64,000 nt of DNA from Treponema sp. OMZ 790. GTDB taxonomy: Bacteria > Spirochaetota > Spirochaetia > Treponematales > Treponemataceae. Each line of letters starts with the position of its first letter. The first letter of the stretch is position 1. Location of the stretch: positions 2,914,001 to 2,978,000 of the forward strand of contig NZ_CP051201.1 of assembly GCF_024181285.1 (NCBI RefSeq). Reading direction: 5' to 3'. A program made the translations under genes and the position numbers. Shown here piece by piece: positions 41,066-49,237 of this stretch. The notes under the pieces were generated by a model. That model saw only the letters and a program-made list of their open reading frames with translations, was not told the DNA's origin and did not search any database.

Positions 41066-41290
41066 TTACTCTTCCTCTTCTTCGGCTTCCGTTTCTTCTT
41101 GAGGCGGGGGAGCTTTTTCCTTTACAGGTGCAGAAAACTTCTTTTTAAGTGCAAAACTTCCGGCTTTTTTCTTATAGCTCATCACATAAAAAATAAAACT
41201 TAAAAGAAGACCGCAAACAATGGTTACTCCGATCACTATAGGCGAAAGAACGACATTTTTTACCACATAAAAAAAATCTGGTGAGTTCAT
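41066..41290 (-). CDS. Small single-pass membrane protein, unknown
   Basis: A 74-aa protein: a short N-terminal segment, one membrane helix (VLSPIVIGVTIVCGLLLSFIFYV, within residues 13-37), a basic stretch (SYKKKAGSFALKKKF), then a Pro/Glu-rich tail ending in five Glu residues. The positive-inside rule puts the charged tail in the cytosol. No family recognised. It converges on miaA with 27 bases between stops. Confidence 0.6.
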   Translation of the reverse strand: MNSPDFFYVVKNVVLSPIVIGVTIVCGLLLSFIFYVMSYKKKAGSFALKKKFSAPVKEKAPPPQEETEAEEEEE

Positions 41291-41331
41291 ATCTTTCTTA
41301 TCGGAAAACCTATAAAAACTTTTAGCGGCTT

Positions 41332-41457
41332 CTAAGCCTGTTTTCCCTTATGCTCATGGATTTGTGTTAAAAGATCTATAATTTCGGCATCCCACTTCCT
41401 TATTAGTGATTTTATTTGATTTTGGTAGTTGGCAAACCGGGATTTATTGATTGGTTT
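41332..41457 (-). pseudogene. Short remnant coding frame, unrecognised
   Basis: The minus-strand frame between stops at 41458 and 41332 reads SRFANYQNQIKSLIRKWDAE, then IIDLLTQIHEHKGKQA. It is a coherent amphipathic helical sequence unlike random translation of this AT-rich DNA, but no start codon or full domain is present. It looks like the N-terminal relic of a lost gene and overlaps the end of the CPBP remnant by 14 bases. Confidence 0.35.
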
Positions 41458-41794
41458 TCAATTTGAAATAATTTCTATCATTCAAAAAAATCAGAAAAAG
41501 TACTGCTGTCTGAACCCCGAGTAAGGCTATGTAAAAAGCTTTTCCTTCTCTGTTATAAATCAAAAATATATTTGTTAAGTTAAAAAATGAATGGAATACA
41601 ACCATATTTACAAGCGATTTATTTGACTTGTGAAATATATAACTCATTAAAACACTCAACATAATAATCGTTGGGATAAATAATAAAAATCCCGCGATGC
41701 CTACATTCGATATTTTAATGAAATGCCATATTGCCCAAAGCGTACCTACAAAAAGAGAACTGACAAAAGGCGTATACTCTGCTTCGACGATGCA
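41444..41794 (-). pseudogene. C-terminal remnant of a CPBP (CAAX-type) membrane protease
   Basis: The frame opens after a stop at 41795 and reads TPFVSSLFVGTLWAIWHFIK, which is conserved motif 2 (W-x-x-W-H) of CPBP family proteases. FLLFIPTIIMLSVLMSYIFH and VVFHSFFNLTNIFL follow (motif 3, H-S-x-x-N). Motif 1 (E-E-x-x-x-R) and the N-terminal helices are missing and no start precedes it. A TTG or ATG inside could yield only a ~72-residue fragment. CPBP proteins often mature or give immunity to peptide bacteriocins. Confidence 0.7.
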
Positions 41795-41845
41795 TCATTT
41801 TCAAAATTGTACATAGCTCTACACCTCATTATATCACTTTTTTTT

Positions 41846-41874
41846 CCGGCCTTGTCCAAAAAACTGTGTAAATG
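41846..41874 (-). mobile_element. Right end of a truncated IS256-family element
   Basis: Just beyond the transposase stop the sequence CCGGCCTTGTCCAAAAAACT (41847-41866) continues into GTGTAAATG. Terminal repeats of IS256-family elements typically contain such a GTGTAAA word close to the transposase end. The matching left end was not found in the window, as expected if the 5' part of the element was deleted in the fusion. Confidence 0.5.
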
Positions 41875-41889
41875 CTTTTTTTTAATTTA

Positions 41890-43062
41890 TCAAAAAGGAA
41901 CCCTTTTGTCAAACAATATGGCAAATTGATTAACGGCAATGCCCCAATTTTTTATAGGCATAGTCCACCTTTTACTCGCATTGCGTATAGCTAAATACAT
42001 AGCCTTATATATCGAATCATCATCAGGAAAGCTTGGTTTATTACGAGTAACTTTTCTTAAACTGGAATTTAAAGACTCGATTGCATTCGTTGTGTAAATA
42101 GCTTTTCGGATTTCTTCAGGATAATTAAAAAATTCAACAAGCTCATTCCAATTCCTCTGCCAGGCTGCTTTAATCATTGGATACTTGTCATCCCATTTCT
42201 TTCCAAAATCTTCAAGAGCTTCAGCTCCACTTTTTTCATTTATCGCTGAATATATTTCTTTCAAGTCTTTGCATACATCCTTAAGGTCTTTGTAAGAAAC
42301 AAATTTGGTAGAGCTTCTAACCATATGAACTATACAATGCTGTATATGAGTATCGGCAAATACTGCCTTTACCGCTTCAGGAAAACCTGTAAGCCCATCC
42401 ATGCAGGCTATCAGAATATCTTCAGTCCCTCGGTTCTTTATTTCCGGAAGAACTGTCCTAACCCCTATCCTCTCTCCTTCAAATAACATCGGATAATTTT
42501 TCTGTAAATCCGGTATAATTCCAACTATACTTGAAGGAGTCCATGCTGCCAATGTTCCAATCTCAAGTCTTACAGCCTGAGTTAAATATGATGAGTTAAA
42601 AACTTTTGAATATTTAAAAAGTATTGTCTGAGAATCTTCATTATCAATGCTTATTCGAAATTCTTCATCAAGCATGTTTCTAAAATCATCCTCCATCTGA
42701 GGTACAAATTCATTTTTTAAAAATTCCGCTGTTTTCTGATTAGAGATCTTATTAAATTTATCTTGTTTTGTATTGGAGCGTTCTTTCCAAGGCTCCCCAA
42801 ACTTATAACCTATAACTCTCCAGTCAAGAATTAAGTCAATGTCCTCTGAAAATCTTTGAATTAAAGAAAAACATTTCGAGAGACTCGTACCACCTTTAAA
42901 AGTAAGATTATCCTTCCATTTGCATTTTGAAAACAAATAGTTAAGTACAAAGCATACCCAATAATCTTTTTCAATAATTACTTCATTCACTCCCATTTTT
43001 TGTGAAGCATTTCTTATGACCTGTTCTAATTCATTTTTGGAAATCTTCTTATACTCAAACAT
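41890..43062 (-). CDS. Chimera: AbiEii toxin N-terminal part fused to IS256 transposase C-terminal part
   Basis: A single uninterrupted 390-aa frame made of two unrelated families. Residues 1-207 are the AbiEii nucleotidyltransferase: IIEKDYWVCFVLNYLF, FKGGTSLSK and RFSEDIDLIL with the G-G-(T)-S and D-x-D metal motifs, ending VRTVLPE. From residue 208 (about base 42441) IKNRGTEDILIACMDGLTGF and ATNAIE-type TTNAIESLNSSLRK are the C-terminal half of an IS256-family transposase. It keeps the second Asp and the Glu of the DDE triad but lacks the first Asp. The toxin lost its C-terminal third. Start at 43062 with GAGG eight bases ahead, four bases after the antitoxin stop. Confidence 0.85.
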   Translation of the reverse strand: MFEYKKISKNELEQVIRNASQKMGVNEVIIEKDYWVCFVLNYLFSKCKWKDNLTFKGGTSLSKCFSLIQRFSEDIDLILDWRVIGYKFGEPWKERSNTKQDKFNKISNQKTAEFLKNEFVPQMEDDFRNMLDEEFRISIDNEDSQTILFKYSKVFNSSYLTQAVRLEIGTLAAWTPSSIVGIIPDLQKNYPMLFEGERIGVRTVLPEIKNRGTEDILIACMDGLTGFPEAVKAVFADTHIQHCIVHMVRSSTKFVSYKDLKDVCKDLKEIYSAINEKSGAEALEDFGKKWDDKYPMIKAAWQRNWNELVEFFNYPEEIRKAIYTTNAIESLNSSLRKVTRNKPSFPDDDSIYKAMYLAIRNASKRWTMPIKNWGIAVNQFAILFDKRVPF

Positions 43063-43065
43063 GAT

Positions 43066-43665
43066 TTATACCTCACATATTTCTCTAAGAATATTGTATA
43101 CCCAAGCACTTGTGGTCTTTCCATCTTTAAGCAATTCTGATTTTTCTTTATCAGATAACTTTTCTCTCAAATAATTTATCTGCTTCTTTGTTACCTTATC
43201 CTTTCCAATAGCTTTAATAGCTTGTATTACCATCGCTGTAATTGTTGACATCTTTGAAACGTCGCCGTTACTTCTACGTTTAAATTCAATCATTGTATTT
43301 TCAAAAGAAAAATTCACATATCTTCCATCTGATATATATGTCCATTTCGCAGGCACTTGAGTAGATAATCCTAATAAATTAAGAGCTGTGTTTCCGGAAG
43401 GTGCAATCGTCCAATTATATTTTCTTGCAAGTGCATTTGCAACTTCATTTACAGATGGCGCTTCATATTCTCCAATTAATTCAATATATTTCGGCTTATA
43501 GTAAACACCGTTCATTATACGCTTAATCTCTTTTGACTCCACAAGGCGATTCAATGTGCTACGAACCGTTTCATATTTGGCAAGGTCAAAAAAGTCATTT
43601 GCAATAAAAACCTGTTTGGAATCCAAGCTGTTTATTCTATCAAGTATTATTTTTTTATAATTCAT
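43066..43665 (-). CDS. AbiEi-type antitoxin (DUF6088 family)
   Basis: A 199-aa protein; start at 43665 with GGAGG nine bases ahead. Residues ~1-65 are a winged helix (IFIANDFFDLAKYETVRSTL-like region, then LVESKEIKRIMNGVYYKPK), the DNA-binding part of AbiEi-type antitoxins. The rest (EVANALARKYNWTIAPSGNTALNLLGLSTQVP) is the antitoxin core. In type IV AbiE systems it represses its own operon and counters the AbiEii nucleotidyltransferase. Here the toxin is a transposase fusion. A perfect palindrome precedes it. Confidence 0.88.
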   Translation of the reverse strand: MNYKKIILDRINSLDSKQVFIANDFFDLAKYETVRSTLNRLVESKEIKRIMNGVYYKPKYIELIGEYEAPSVNEVANALARKYNWTIAPSGNTALNLLGLSTQVPAKWTYISDGRYVNFSFENTMIEFKRRSNGDVSKMSTITAMVIQAIKAIGKDKVTKKQINYLREKLSDKEKSELLKDGKTTSAWVYNILREICEV

Positions 43666-43677
43666 ATGCCGCCTCCT

Positions 43678-43709
43678 TTGCACCAAATATTATATAATAT
43701 TTGGTGCAA
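43678..43709. promoter_or_regulatory. 32-bp perfect palindrome, operator of the AbiE operon
   Basis: TTGCACCAAATATTAT (43678-43693) is followed immediately by its exact reverse complement (43694-43709). It contains a TATAAT and ends 12 bases before the antitoxin start. AbiEi proteins are known to bind inverted repeats at their own promoter, so this is the expected operator. A transcript crossing it would form a loopless hairpin. Confidence 0.8.
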
Positions 43710-43807
43710 AAAGTCTATATCAATATTTATGTGGCATTATTTTTTTGTTCATTTACTCATCCTTTCGTATTTCCGGTAAAAAAATAGACGATATTTCTTG
43801 GCATCAA

Positions 43808-43845
43808 AAAAGGAAGTATCGGCTATTTTGCTTTTACTTCCTTTT
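43808..43845. terminator. Hairpin terminator candidate between the NTF2-like and AbiE genes
   Basis: AAAAGGAAGTA (43808-43818) pairs with TACTTCCTTTT (43835-43845). A/T tails on both sides allow activity in either direction; it follows the NTF2-like gene only if read rightward, so its natural role is unclear. Confidence 0.5.
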
Positions 43846-43889
43846 AGCAGTTTTATTTAATTGTTTTACTTTGACAAACCTAAGAGTTC

Positions 43890-44219
43890 TCAGTCGAGAA
43901 TAAACTCATATTCCCGATATATCATGCCGTCTTTAAAATCAAAAATATCCAGTGAACGAGCTCCGAAATTATTTACCAAATACGTAACGATTCTATTGCC
44001 GTCTGATGAAATCTGCATATTTACGCAAGAAAATTGAGCGTCAGTATTACTGTAAGCTTTTTTTATCACCTGCATATAGTTCTCTACACCGATAATCTTT
44101 TTTTCTTCTTTGCCGAATAATTGCCAAGATATTTCCGAATGGAGAAACCGCTGATAGATATTCCAATTACGTTCATTTTCAGCCTTAAAAAAAGCTGCTA
44201 ACACTTCTTTATTGTTCAT
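43890..44219 (-). CDS. NTF2/SnoaL-like small protein
   Basis: A 109-aa protein with the cone-shaped NTF2/SnoaL-like layout: an N-terminal helix pair (EVLAAFFKAENERNWNIYQRFLHSEISWQLFG), then strands and a final DGMIYREYEFIL. Members bind small hydrophobic ligands or catalyse isomerisation or hydrolysis; no catalytic pair is certain here. GGAGG is 11 bases ahead of the ATG. It is the last of five accessory genes on this strand. Confidence 0.65.
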   Translation of the reverse strand: MNNKEVLAAFFKAENERNWNIYQRFLHSEISWQLFGKEEKKIIGVENYMQVIKKAYSNTDAQFSCVNMQISSDGNRIVTYLVNNFGARSLDIFDFKDGMIYREYEFILD

Positions 44220-44283
44220 AAATTCTTATTCCTCCGGCAACTTTTAATTTGCTTAGCCTAATAAACCGGGCGTTGTATCTCCG

Positions 44284-44736
44284 TTATAGTTCTTTTACCA
44301 TCTGCATTTCTTTAAAATGCTTACCGCAAAATGTGTACTCTACTTCTTTAATCTCTTTGAGACCGATAGAAGCATACATTTTACGCGCAACAATGTTTTT
44401 CAAAGATACGCTTACATACAGTTTATCTGCATTGTGTTTTTTCTTGAAATAATCAAAAAACTCGGCTGCGGCCTGTTTGACGTAACCTTTCCCTTGAAAT
44501 TGCTTCCCTATCATAAAACGGCTCATAGACCACCCGGGAAAAGTTTCATCGTAGTCATACAAAATAAAACCTACCATTGTATCTTCGTGGTAGACTCCTA
44601 AAGTGTAAAGTCCATCCTCATAAGCCGCTTCAACTAATGACTGTTTATTGTCCGCAACAAAGTTTTTTTGGCTCTCATAAATGCTCAATGCTATACAGTC
44701 CCAATAGTTTGATTTATCAATTTCTCTAAAAGTCAT
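44284..44736 (-). CDS. GNAT-family N-acetyltransferase
   Basis: A 150-aa acetyltransferase of the spermine/spermidine (BltD/SpeG-like) branch: FREIDKSNYWDCIALSIYE at the start, GLYTLGVYHEDTMVGFILYD, and the acetyl-CoA loop IGKQFQGKGYVKQAAAEFF, where Q-x-x-G-(x)-G/A is the pyrophosphate-binding motif. SLKNIVARKMYASIGLKE completes the fold. GGAG is nine bases ahead of the ATG chosen; an ATG two codons earlier sits too close to that site. Substrate unknown. Confidence 0.85.
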   Translation of the reverse strand: MTFREIDKSNYWDCIALSIYESQKNFVADNKQSLVEAAYEDGLYTLGVYHEDTMVGFILYDYDETFPGWSMSRFMIGKQFQGKGYVKQAAAEFFDYFKKKHNADKLYVSVSLKNIVARKMYASIGLKEIKEVEYTFCGKHFKEMQMVKEL

Positions 44737-44853
44737 TATCATTTTCTCCAACAACTTCTACTTTGTCAATTTCTCGTCCATTCCATTATATCACTTTTGC
44801 TATATTCTGTCAGTTTTACGATTGTAGTTATGCAAGCGCAAAATCAATTTTAT

Positions 44854-45528
44854 TTAAACGATAACACAAGGTAAAATAATGTGCTCCGTATCAATTCCTT
44901 TTGAGATGAGGAATTGTTCAAAGCCGTCCGGAAAGTTTTCTTTTTTCTGTAAAAATTCAAACCAGAGCGGATAATAGGTTTTACAGTTGGAAACCAGTAT
45001 TTTAAAATTTTCATTTTTGAATGATAACTCATAAGCAATGTTTTCCATTATTTCTATGGATTTCAACTCTTCCTCCAAGCGGTTTTCTGTAAGCACTGCC
45101 CAAGGCAATTCGTGCAAATTAAAATCATGATAACGGATAAGAAGTTTCAGTTTTAAAGTCAAAGCTTTGGTATGGTGAGAGTTGTGTTTTAATACTTGGT
45201 CTGCTGCGTACATAGACGAAATATTCAAACCACGCATGACTTCCTGCAAATCCGTTTCAAGCAAAAATTCTGCAAACCGATAACCGTCATTCAAATCATC
45301 TTGCCAGACAGTTTTGAATTTTTTAAAAAACTGAGGAGGTGTAAGTATTTCATTTTTATACTGTTTTACGAAATATATCAATTCATCAAGTGTAGGAAAT
45401 TCATGTGCAGTTGTCTTTTCCCAATTCATTATCATTGCGTGACGCACTTTCCGTTGCTCCTTGGAATAAGAGCCGCCAAGCGGAAATTTTTTATGTATCG
45501 CCAAATAATCTTGTAAGTAAGAATTCAT
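44854..45528 (-). CDS. Unknown soluble protein
   Basis: Not recognised. The 224-aa product is helical, with aromatic-rich surfaces (WEKTTAHEFPTLDELIYFVKQY region, then FNLHELPWAVL). No signal peptide, membrane helix or catalytic motif stands out. AGGA lies about eight bases ahead of the ATG. It is the middle gene of an accessory run with GNAT and DUF1877 neighbours, a setting seen for immunity-type or stress proteins, but no toxin gene is adjacent to support that. Confidence 0.6.
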   Translation of the reverse strand: MNSYLQDYLAIHKKFPLGGSYSKEQRKVRHAMIMNWEKTTAHEFPTLDELIYFVKQYKNEILTPPQFFKKFKTVWQDDLNDGYRFAEFLLETDLQEVMRGLNISSMYAADQVLKHNSHHTKALTLKLKLLIRYHDFNLHELPWAVLTENRLEEELKSIEIMENIAYELSFKNENFKILVSNCKTYYPLWFEFLQKKENFPDGFEQFLISKGIDTEHIILPCVIV

Positions 45529-45603
45529 ATGTCTATCCTATAATAGTAATCCTTACATATTTTTGATTTTCTATACATCATTAAATTAAAAATTCAAACC
45601 CGG

Positions 45604-46110
45604 TTAATAAATAGTAACCAATACATTGCCGTTAGCCTCTAATATTTTCTTGTAAAACTCTTTCATATTTTGAAAGCAGTCGATTAATTCCTCTTTTATT
45701 TCATCGGCTTCTTCTTCATAGTCCCAGATGTTCGGATATAAATCCGCTTTTTTGCATTCTTGCATACTGAATTTTCCTAAAGCTTTTTTTATATCAAAAT
45801 TATCGAGAGCTGAAATAATGTCTTTAATTCTTGACTTCTCGGTATAAGCTATAAACTCTTCTACATCATCAAGAGAAGATACACCAACAACCGCTTCACT
45901 AAGAGGGTCATTTTCTATCGGCTTGCCGCTATCTACTCCGGTAAGCAGAAAATGAAGTGCATCCCACATCTTATCTATATCGAGTAACATCTCCGCATCT
46001 TCATTCCAATCTTCTGCAGTCTCAAAGATTTCATCTTCCTCCGCATTAAACGATTTTAGTTGTTTTAAGTTTTCATCACTTAAAAATTGATAATTTGCTA
46101 TTATTCCCAT
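45604..46110 (-). CDS. DUF1877 (YfbM-like) family protein
   Basis: A 168-aa acidic protein. MGIIANYQFLSDENLKQL at the start and LDIDKMWDALHFLLTGVD near residue 43 are diagnostic for the DUF1877/YfbM family, whose function is unknown; many members sit in immunity-type gene clusters. AGGAGG lies seven bases ahead of the ATG. The upstream gene ends 20 bases earlier, so the two are cotranscribed. Confidence 0.82.
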   Translation of the reverse strand: MGIIANYQFLSDENLKQLKSFNAEEDEIFETAEDWNEDAEMLLDIDKMWDALHFLLTGVDSGKPIENDPLSEAVVGVSSLDDVEEFIAYTEKSRIKDIISALDNFDIKKALGKFSMQECKKADLYPNIWDYEEEADEIKEELIDCFQNMKEFYKKILEANGNVLVTIY

Positions 46111-46130
46111 TTTTATTTCCTCCTAAACTT

Positions 46131-46898
46131 CTAAGTTATAGTCAAATCAATGTTAAAAATACGATTACAGTTTTTATAGTTAACTTTGTTTGCTCCACGC
46201 CACCAATTAAGCGGGTATGATAAACTTTGTCTTAAATCTCCCGTATCTCTCATCAAAGGAGGAGTAAATGAGCTTAAATAACCTTTATGTTCCGGTGTTT
46301 CTAAAATTCCGCAAATAGCGAGCGTTTCAAGAATCCCAATAACCTCGTTTTTATTGCAAGGGAATAGCTTATCCTCCATAATTTTTTTACACAGAGTAAC
46401 ACCGGTGTCCGTATCGTTCATGGCAGAGGCTAATATCAGTATTTTTCTAAGAATATTTTCATCAAAATTAGCGGCTTTTTTTCTGTTCATACGAGTAAAT
46501 TCATCAAGATAAAAAATAGGCTTTCCAATTTCTCCCCAAATTCCTCCACCGCGGTATTTAACCCAATTATAAAATGTTCTATTGAGCCGAGGCGGAACCT
46601 TGTCCGCCTTTCCTCTATCAAAATTTAGCCAACTTGAAGCATATACATATGATGCCAAGACATACCGGTATTCCATATCACGAGCGGATAGGCTGTATAA
46701 AAAAGAGTTGGCTGCATCGGTTAGAGAAATCGAATTGAGAATTTGTGTCAGCAATTGTACGGTTTCTTCGGCAGAAATATATAAATCATCTAAAATAGCT
46801 CCATGTTTTTTTGCATAAGCTATTTCTTCGGATGACAATCGGTTTCGTTTCACGTCATCCATATAATACATTAGAATATTTTTTGCTTTTTTATCCAT
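46131..46898 (-). CDS. Unknown soluble protein, first of the accessory run
   Basis: Not recognised. The 255-aa product starts MDKKAKNILMYYMDDVKRNR and is helical for ~130 residues. A Gly-rich turn (KYRGGGIWGEIGKP) is followed by further helices and a C-terminal segment with DLRQSLSYPLNWWRGANK. No export signal or known catalytic motif. It leads the minus-strand group that includes DUF1877 and diverges from the PTS gene. It may read as an immunity- or stress-type protein, which is inference only. Confidence 0.6.
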   Translation of the reverse strand: MDKKAKNILMYYMDDVKRNRLSSEEIAYAKKHGAILDDLYISAEETVQLLTQILNSISLTDAANSFLYSLSARDMEYRYVLASYVYASSWLNFDRGKADKVPPRLNRTFYNWVKYRGGGIWGEIGKPIFYLDEFTRMNRKKAANFDENILRKILILASAMNDTDTGVTLCKKIMEDKLFPCNKNEVIGILETLAICGILETPEHKGYLSSFTPPLMRDTGDLRQSLSYPLNWWRGANKVNYKNCNRIFNIDLTIT

Positions 46899-47013
46899 AT
46901 ATACATTCCACCTGTTTTATTTTATCATTTTTCCCATATTTTGTCAGTAATTGAGCAAAAAAGGCTTTTATTTTGCAATAATAAAAGAAATTTGAAAAAA
47001 ACTTAAAAAAAAC

Positions 47014-47042
47014 TTGACTTTTAATCAAAAGAGGCTTAGAAT
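47014..47042 (+). promoter_or_regulatory. Promoter of the PTS EIIA gene, six bases from the ATG (leaderless type)
   Basis: TTGACT (47014-47019), 17 bases, TAGAAT (47037-47042), six bases, ATG 47049. The hexamers and spacings are the same as for rpoZ. Confidence 0.7.
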
Positions 47043-47048
47043 GTATGC

Positions 47049-47540
47049 ATGGAATTTAAAGATGCATTGAAACCCGATTCTGTAGATTTAAAGGATGTCA
47101 TTACTCCTGAAACTATTAATCTGCACTTAAAAGGGACTACAAAAGAAGCTATTATTGATGAGTTACTTGATACGCTTGTAAAAGCCGGAAAAGTAAAAGA
47201 CAAGGTTGCGGCCAAAGCATGTGTTTTAGACAGAGAACGCAAGATGTCTACCGGTATGAAGCATGGTATAGCTATACCTCACGGAAAAACAGACTCTGTA
47301 AGTGATCTCGTTGCCTGTATAGGTATTGCAGATAATCCTGTCGATTTCGATTCTTTGGATCAAGAACCGGCACGAATATTTATTATGACTTTGTCACCCC
47401 TTGATAAGACAGGGCCTCACTTGCAGTTCCTTGCACAGATAAGCCTATTATTCAAGAGTGCAGAGAAAAGAGAACAACTTTTACGGGCTTCAAACGAAAA
47501 GGCCGTTATTAAACTTTTGATGGAAAGCGACGAAGAATAG
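47049..47540 (+). CDS. PTS EIIA domain protein (PtsN/fructose-type)
   Basis: A 163-aa protein with the EIIA fructose/mannitol-type fold. The phosphorylated His is in KHGIAIPHGKTD near residue 77; LDRERKMSTG and LLFKSAEKREQLL are further family blocks. T. denticola-type genomes often lack a full sugar PTS, so such proteins (PtsN-like) are thought to signal carbon or nitrogen state rather than import sugar; that is family inference. No ribosome site precedes it; translation probably starts at the 5' end of the mRNA. Confidence 0.88.
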   Translation: MEFKDALKPDSVDLKDVITPETINLHLKGTTKEAIIDELLDTLVKAGKVKDKVAAKACVLDRERKMSTGMKHGIAIPHGKTDSVSDLVACIGIADNPVDFDSLDQEPARIFIMTLSPLDKTGPHLQFLAQISLLFKSAEKREQLLRASNEKAVIKLLMESDEE

Positions 47541-47632
47541 TATGTTTGAAGAGCTCTAAGTAATGGCCTATGCTGAGCGCTGCACAGGCCGTTATTTTTT
47601 GTCCTGTTTATTTTTCATGAGGCGTCACCCTG

Positions 47633-47661
47633 TTGACAAATTAGCGAATTTAACACATATT
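47633..47661 (+). promoter_or_regulatory. Promoter of the 47.7-kb gene, six bases from the ATG
   Basis: TTGACA (47633-47638), 17 bases, CATATT (47656-47661), six bases, ATG 47668. A TATTAT two bases later is an alternative -10 with a 19-base spacer. Confidence 0.5.
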
Positions 47662-47667
47662 ATTAAC

Positions 47668-49203
47668 ATGGCCAATAAAAAAGAAAGTTTTTTCCAAAAA
47701 ATATTAGGTTTGTTTATGTCCTCAGACAGTCCGGAGGCTATGAAGAGGCGCAAATTAAAAGATATTGCAAAACAAATTGGAAAAACCAGATACAGTAAAT
47801 GGTATAAATCAAATTCTCAAGAAGTTTTGCCTCAAGCTGCTCAATTTTTTTATAATGTATATAAGGTAGTAGGGCCGGCTCGCCCTCTTTTGGCCGGAGC
47901 AGCCTCCTCAAAAGTGCTTAAAAATGTCACAGTCGAAAATTCTCTTTCAGAAAAACAAAAAAAACTGCTTGAGCATTTATCGGAAGAATCAATCATAGAA
48001 CAATCAAAAAACTCGAATGCTGAAACCCTTGCCGAGAAAGTGAAAAAGGAATTGAAAATTTTTATAGGAGAATTCGATTCCAAGCAAACACAAAAGATAG
48101 ATTTGGCATATCAGCACTTGGATGCTTTTATTCATTTTGTATTGTTTGATTATTATTTTTTACTAAGAAAATTCGATTCAAATTTTATTGAGAACAATTT
48201 TAATTATACTCCTAATTTTCAAGCAATAAGAGGGGAGTATATTACCGAAGATTTAAAGGATTTTGCATCGGTTTTTTATCAGCTGAGTATCGATACCGAT
48301 TGGAACCTCATTTTTGATATAATAAAGACATATAAAAACATTCAGCCGGTTCATGCAGGTCAATGGAAAAAACTTTTAGGAGCTTTAAATGATCTTCGCC
48401 GCTCAAAAGCTCTCGAGTATATTATACAGCACATTACTGAAGATATCTTTTACACGGTTGAAACATCGCCCTTTACCGAAAAAGTAACGGATACCTATGT
48501 TTCGCAGATAAAAACATCTACTCAAAATGTCATCAGTAAACTCATAGATGAACAAAGGTCGTCAAAAGTTGCCGTTTTGATAAATAAAATTTTCGGCAAT
48601 CAAATCATTTCAGGGATGAAAAACTATACCGTCGATGCAAATGCCGCTTTTGAAAAACGCGGCTTGTCGGGATATATTTATGCCGAAGAAATGAGCTATC
48701 TAAAATCATTTTTAATAGAATACATCAAAACGGATATAAGAACTCTATGCGACTTATTTTTAGTCCGCGGAAATTGGGGGAGTTTTGCAGGTACAACGGC
48801 CGATTTTTCAAACAGTTTTCATGCAATTATGCAGGTGGCTTCCAAAACCGTAGAATTCGATGAAAAACTTTCCGAAGTGTCGGATACAGGCGTAAAATTC
48901 CGAACTCTCCTTTCCAGAATGGAAAGAGAAAAGGAAGCAGGCAGACAGGCGACAAAACTTTTAAATGATGTAAACGAAACGGCTCTCAAGCTTATAAATA
49001 TCTCCTTAAAACACATAATCGTCATAGGCAATAACTTTAAGACAATCATAGCCGACTATGATAAACCGCGCCGAGAGTTAATTCAAAACTGGAAAGAGAT
49101 TGAACAACATTCGGAAAGGCCTGTGAGAGAATGGCTCGTTGAAGCCTACAAAAAAATCTACGACTTTATCATGCTGATGCAGCTTTTTATCAAAAAAGAG
49201 TAA
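47668..49203 (+). CDS. Conserved treponemal cytosolic protein, unknown
   Basis: A 511-aa soluble, helical and lysine-rich protein. The ATG at 47668 (MANKKESFFQKILG) is chosen because a promoter lies just ahead of it and the upstream frame would need translation through that promoter. Long stretches such as EKQKKLLEHLSEESIIEQSK and the final ENWKEIEQH-like helices suggest a coiled scaffold. It resembles a large family of unknown proteins found in spirochaetes (DUF5312 is my tentative label). No signal peptide or enzyme motif was found. Its stop is 34 bases from the convergent phosphofructokinase stop. Confidence 0.7.
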   Translation: MANKKESFFQKILGLFMSSDSPEAMKRRKLKDIAKQIGKTRYSKWYKSNSQEVLPQAAQFFYNVYKVVGPARPLLAGAASSKVLKNVTVENSLSEKQKKLLEHLSEESIIEQSKNSNAETLAEKVKKELKIFIGEFDSKQTQKIDLAYQHLDAFIHFVLFDYYFLLRKFDSNFIENNFNYTPNFQAIRGEYITEDLKDFASVFYQLSIDTDWNLIFDIIKTYKNIQPVHAGQWKKLLGALNDLRRSKALEYIIQHITEDIFYTVETSPFTEKVTDTYVSQIKTSTQNVISKLIDEQRSSKVAVLINKIFGNQIISGMKNYTVDANAAFEKRGLSGYIYAEEMSYLKSFLIEYIKTDIRTLCDLFLVRGNWGSFAGTTADFSNSFHAIMQVASKTVEFDEKLSEVSDTGVKFRTLLSRMEREKEAGRQATKLLNDVNETALKLINISLKHIIVIGNNFKTIIADYDKPRRELIQNWKEIEQHSERPVREWLVEAYKKIYDFIMLMQLFIKKE

Positions 49204-49237
49204 AAAGCCGCTTTTAAAAGCTATCATTATTTTCCGG

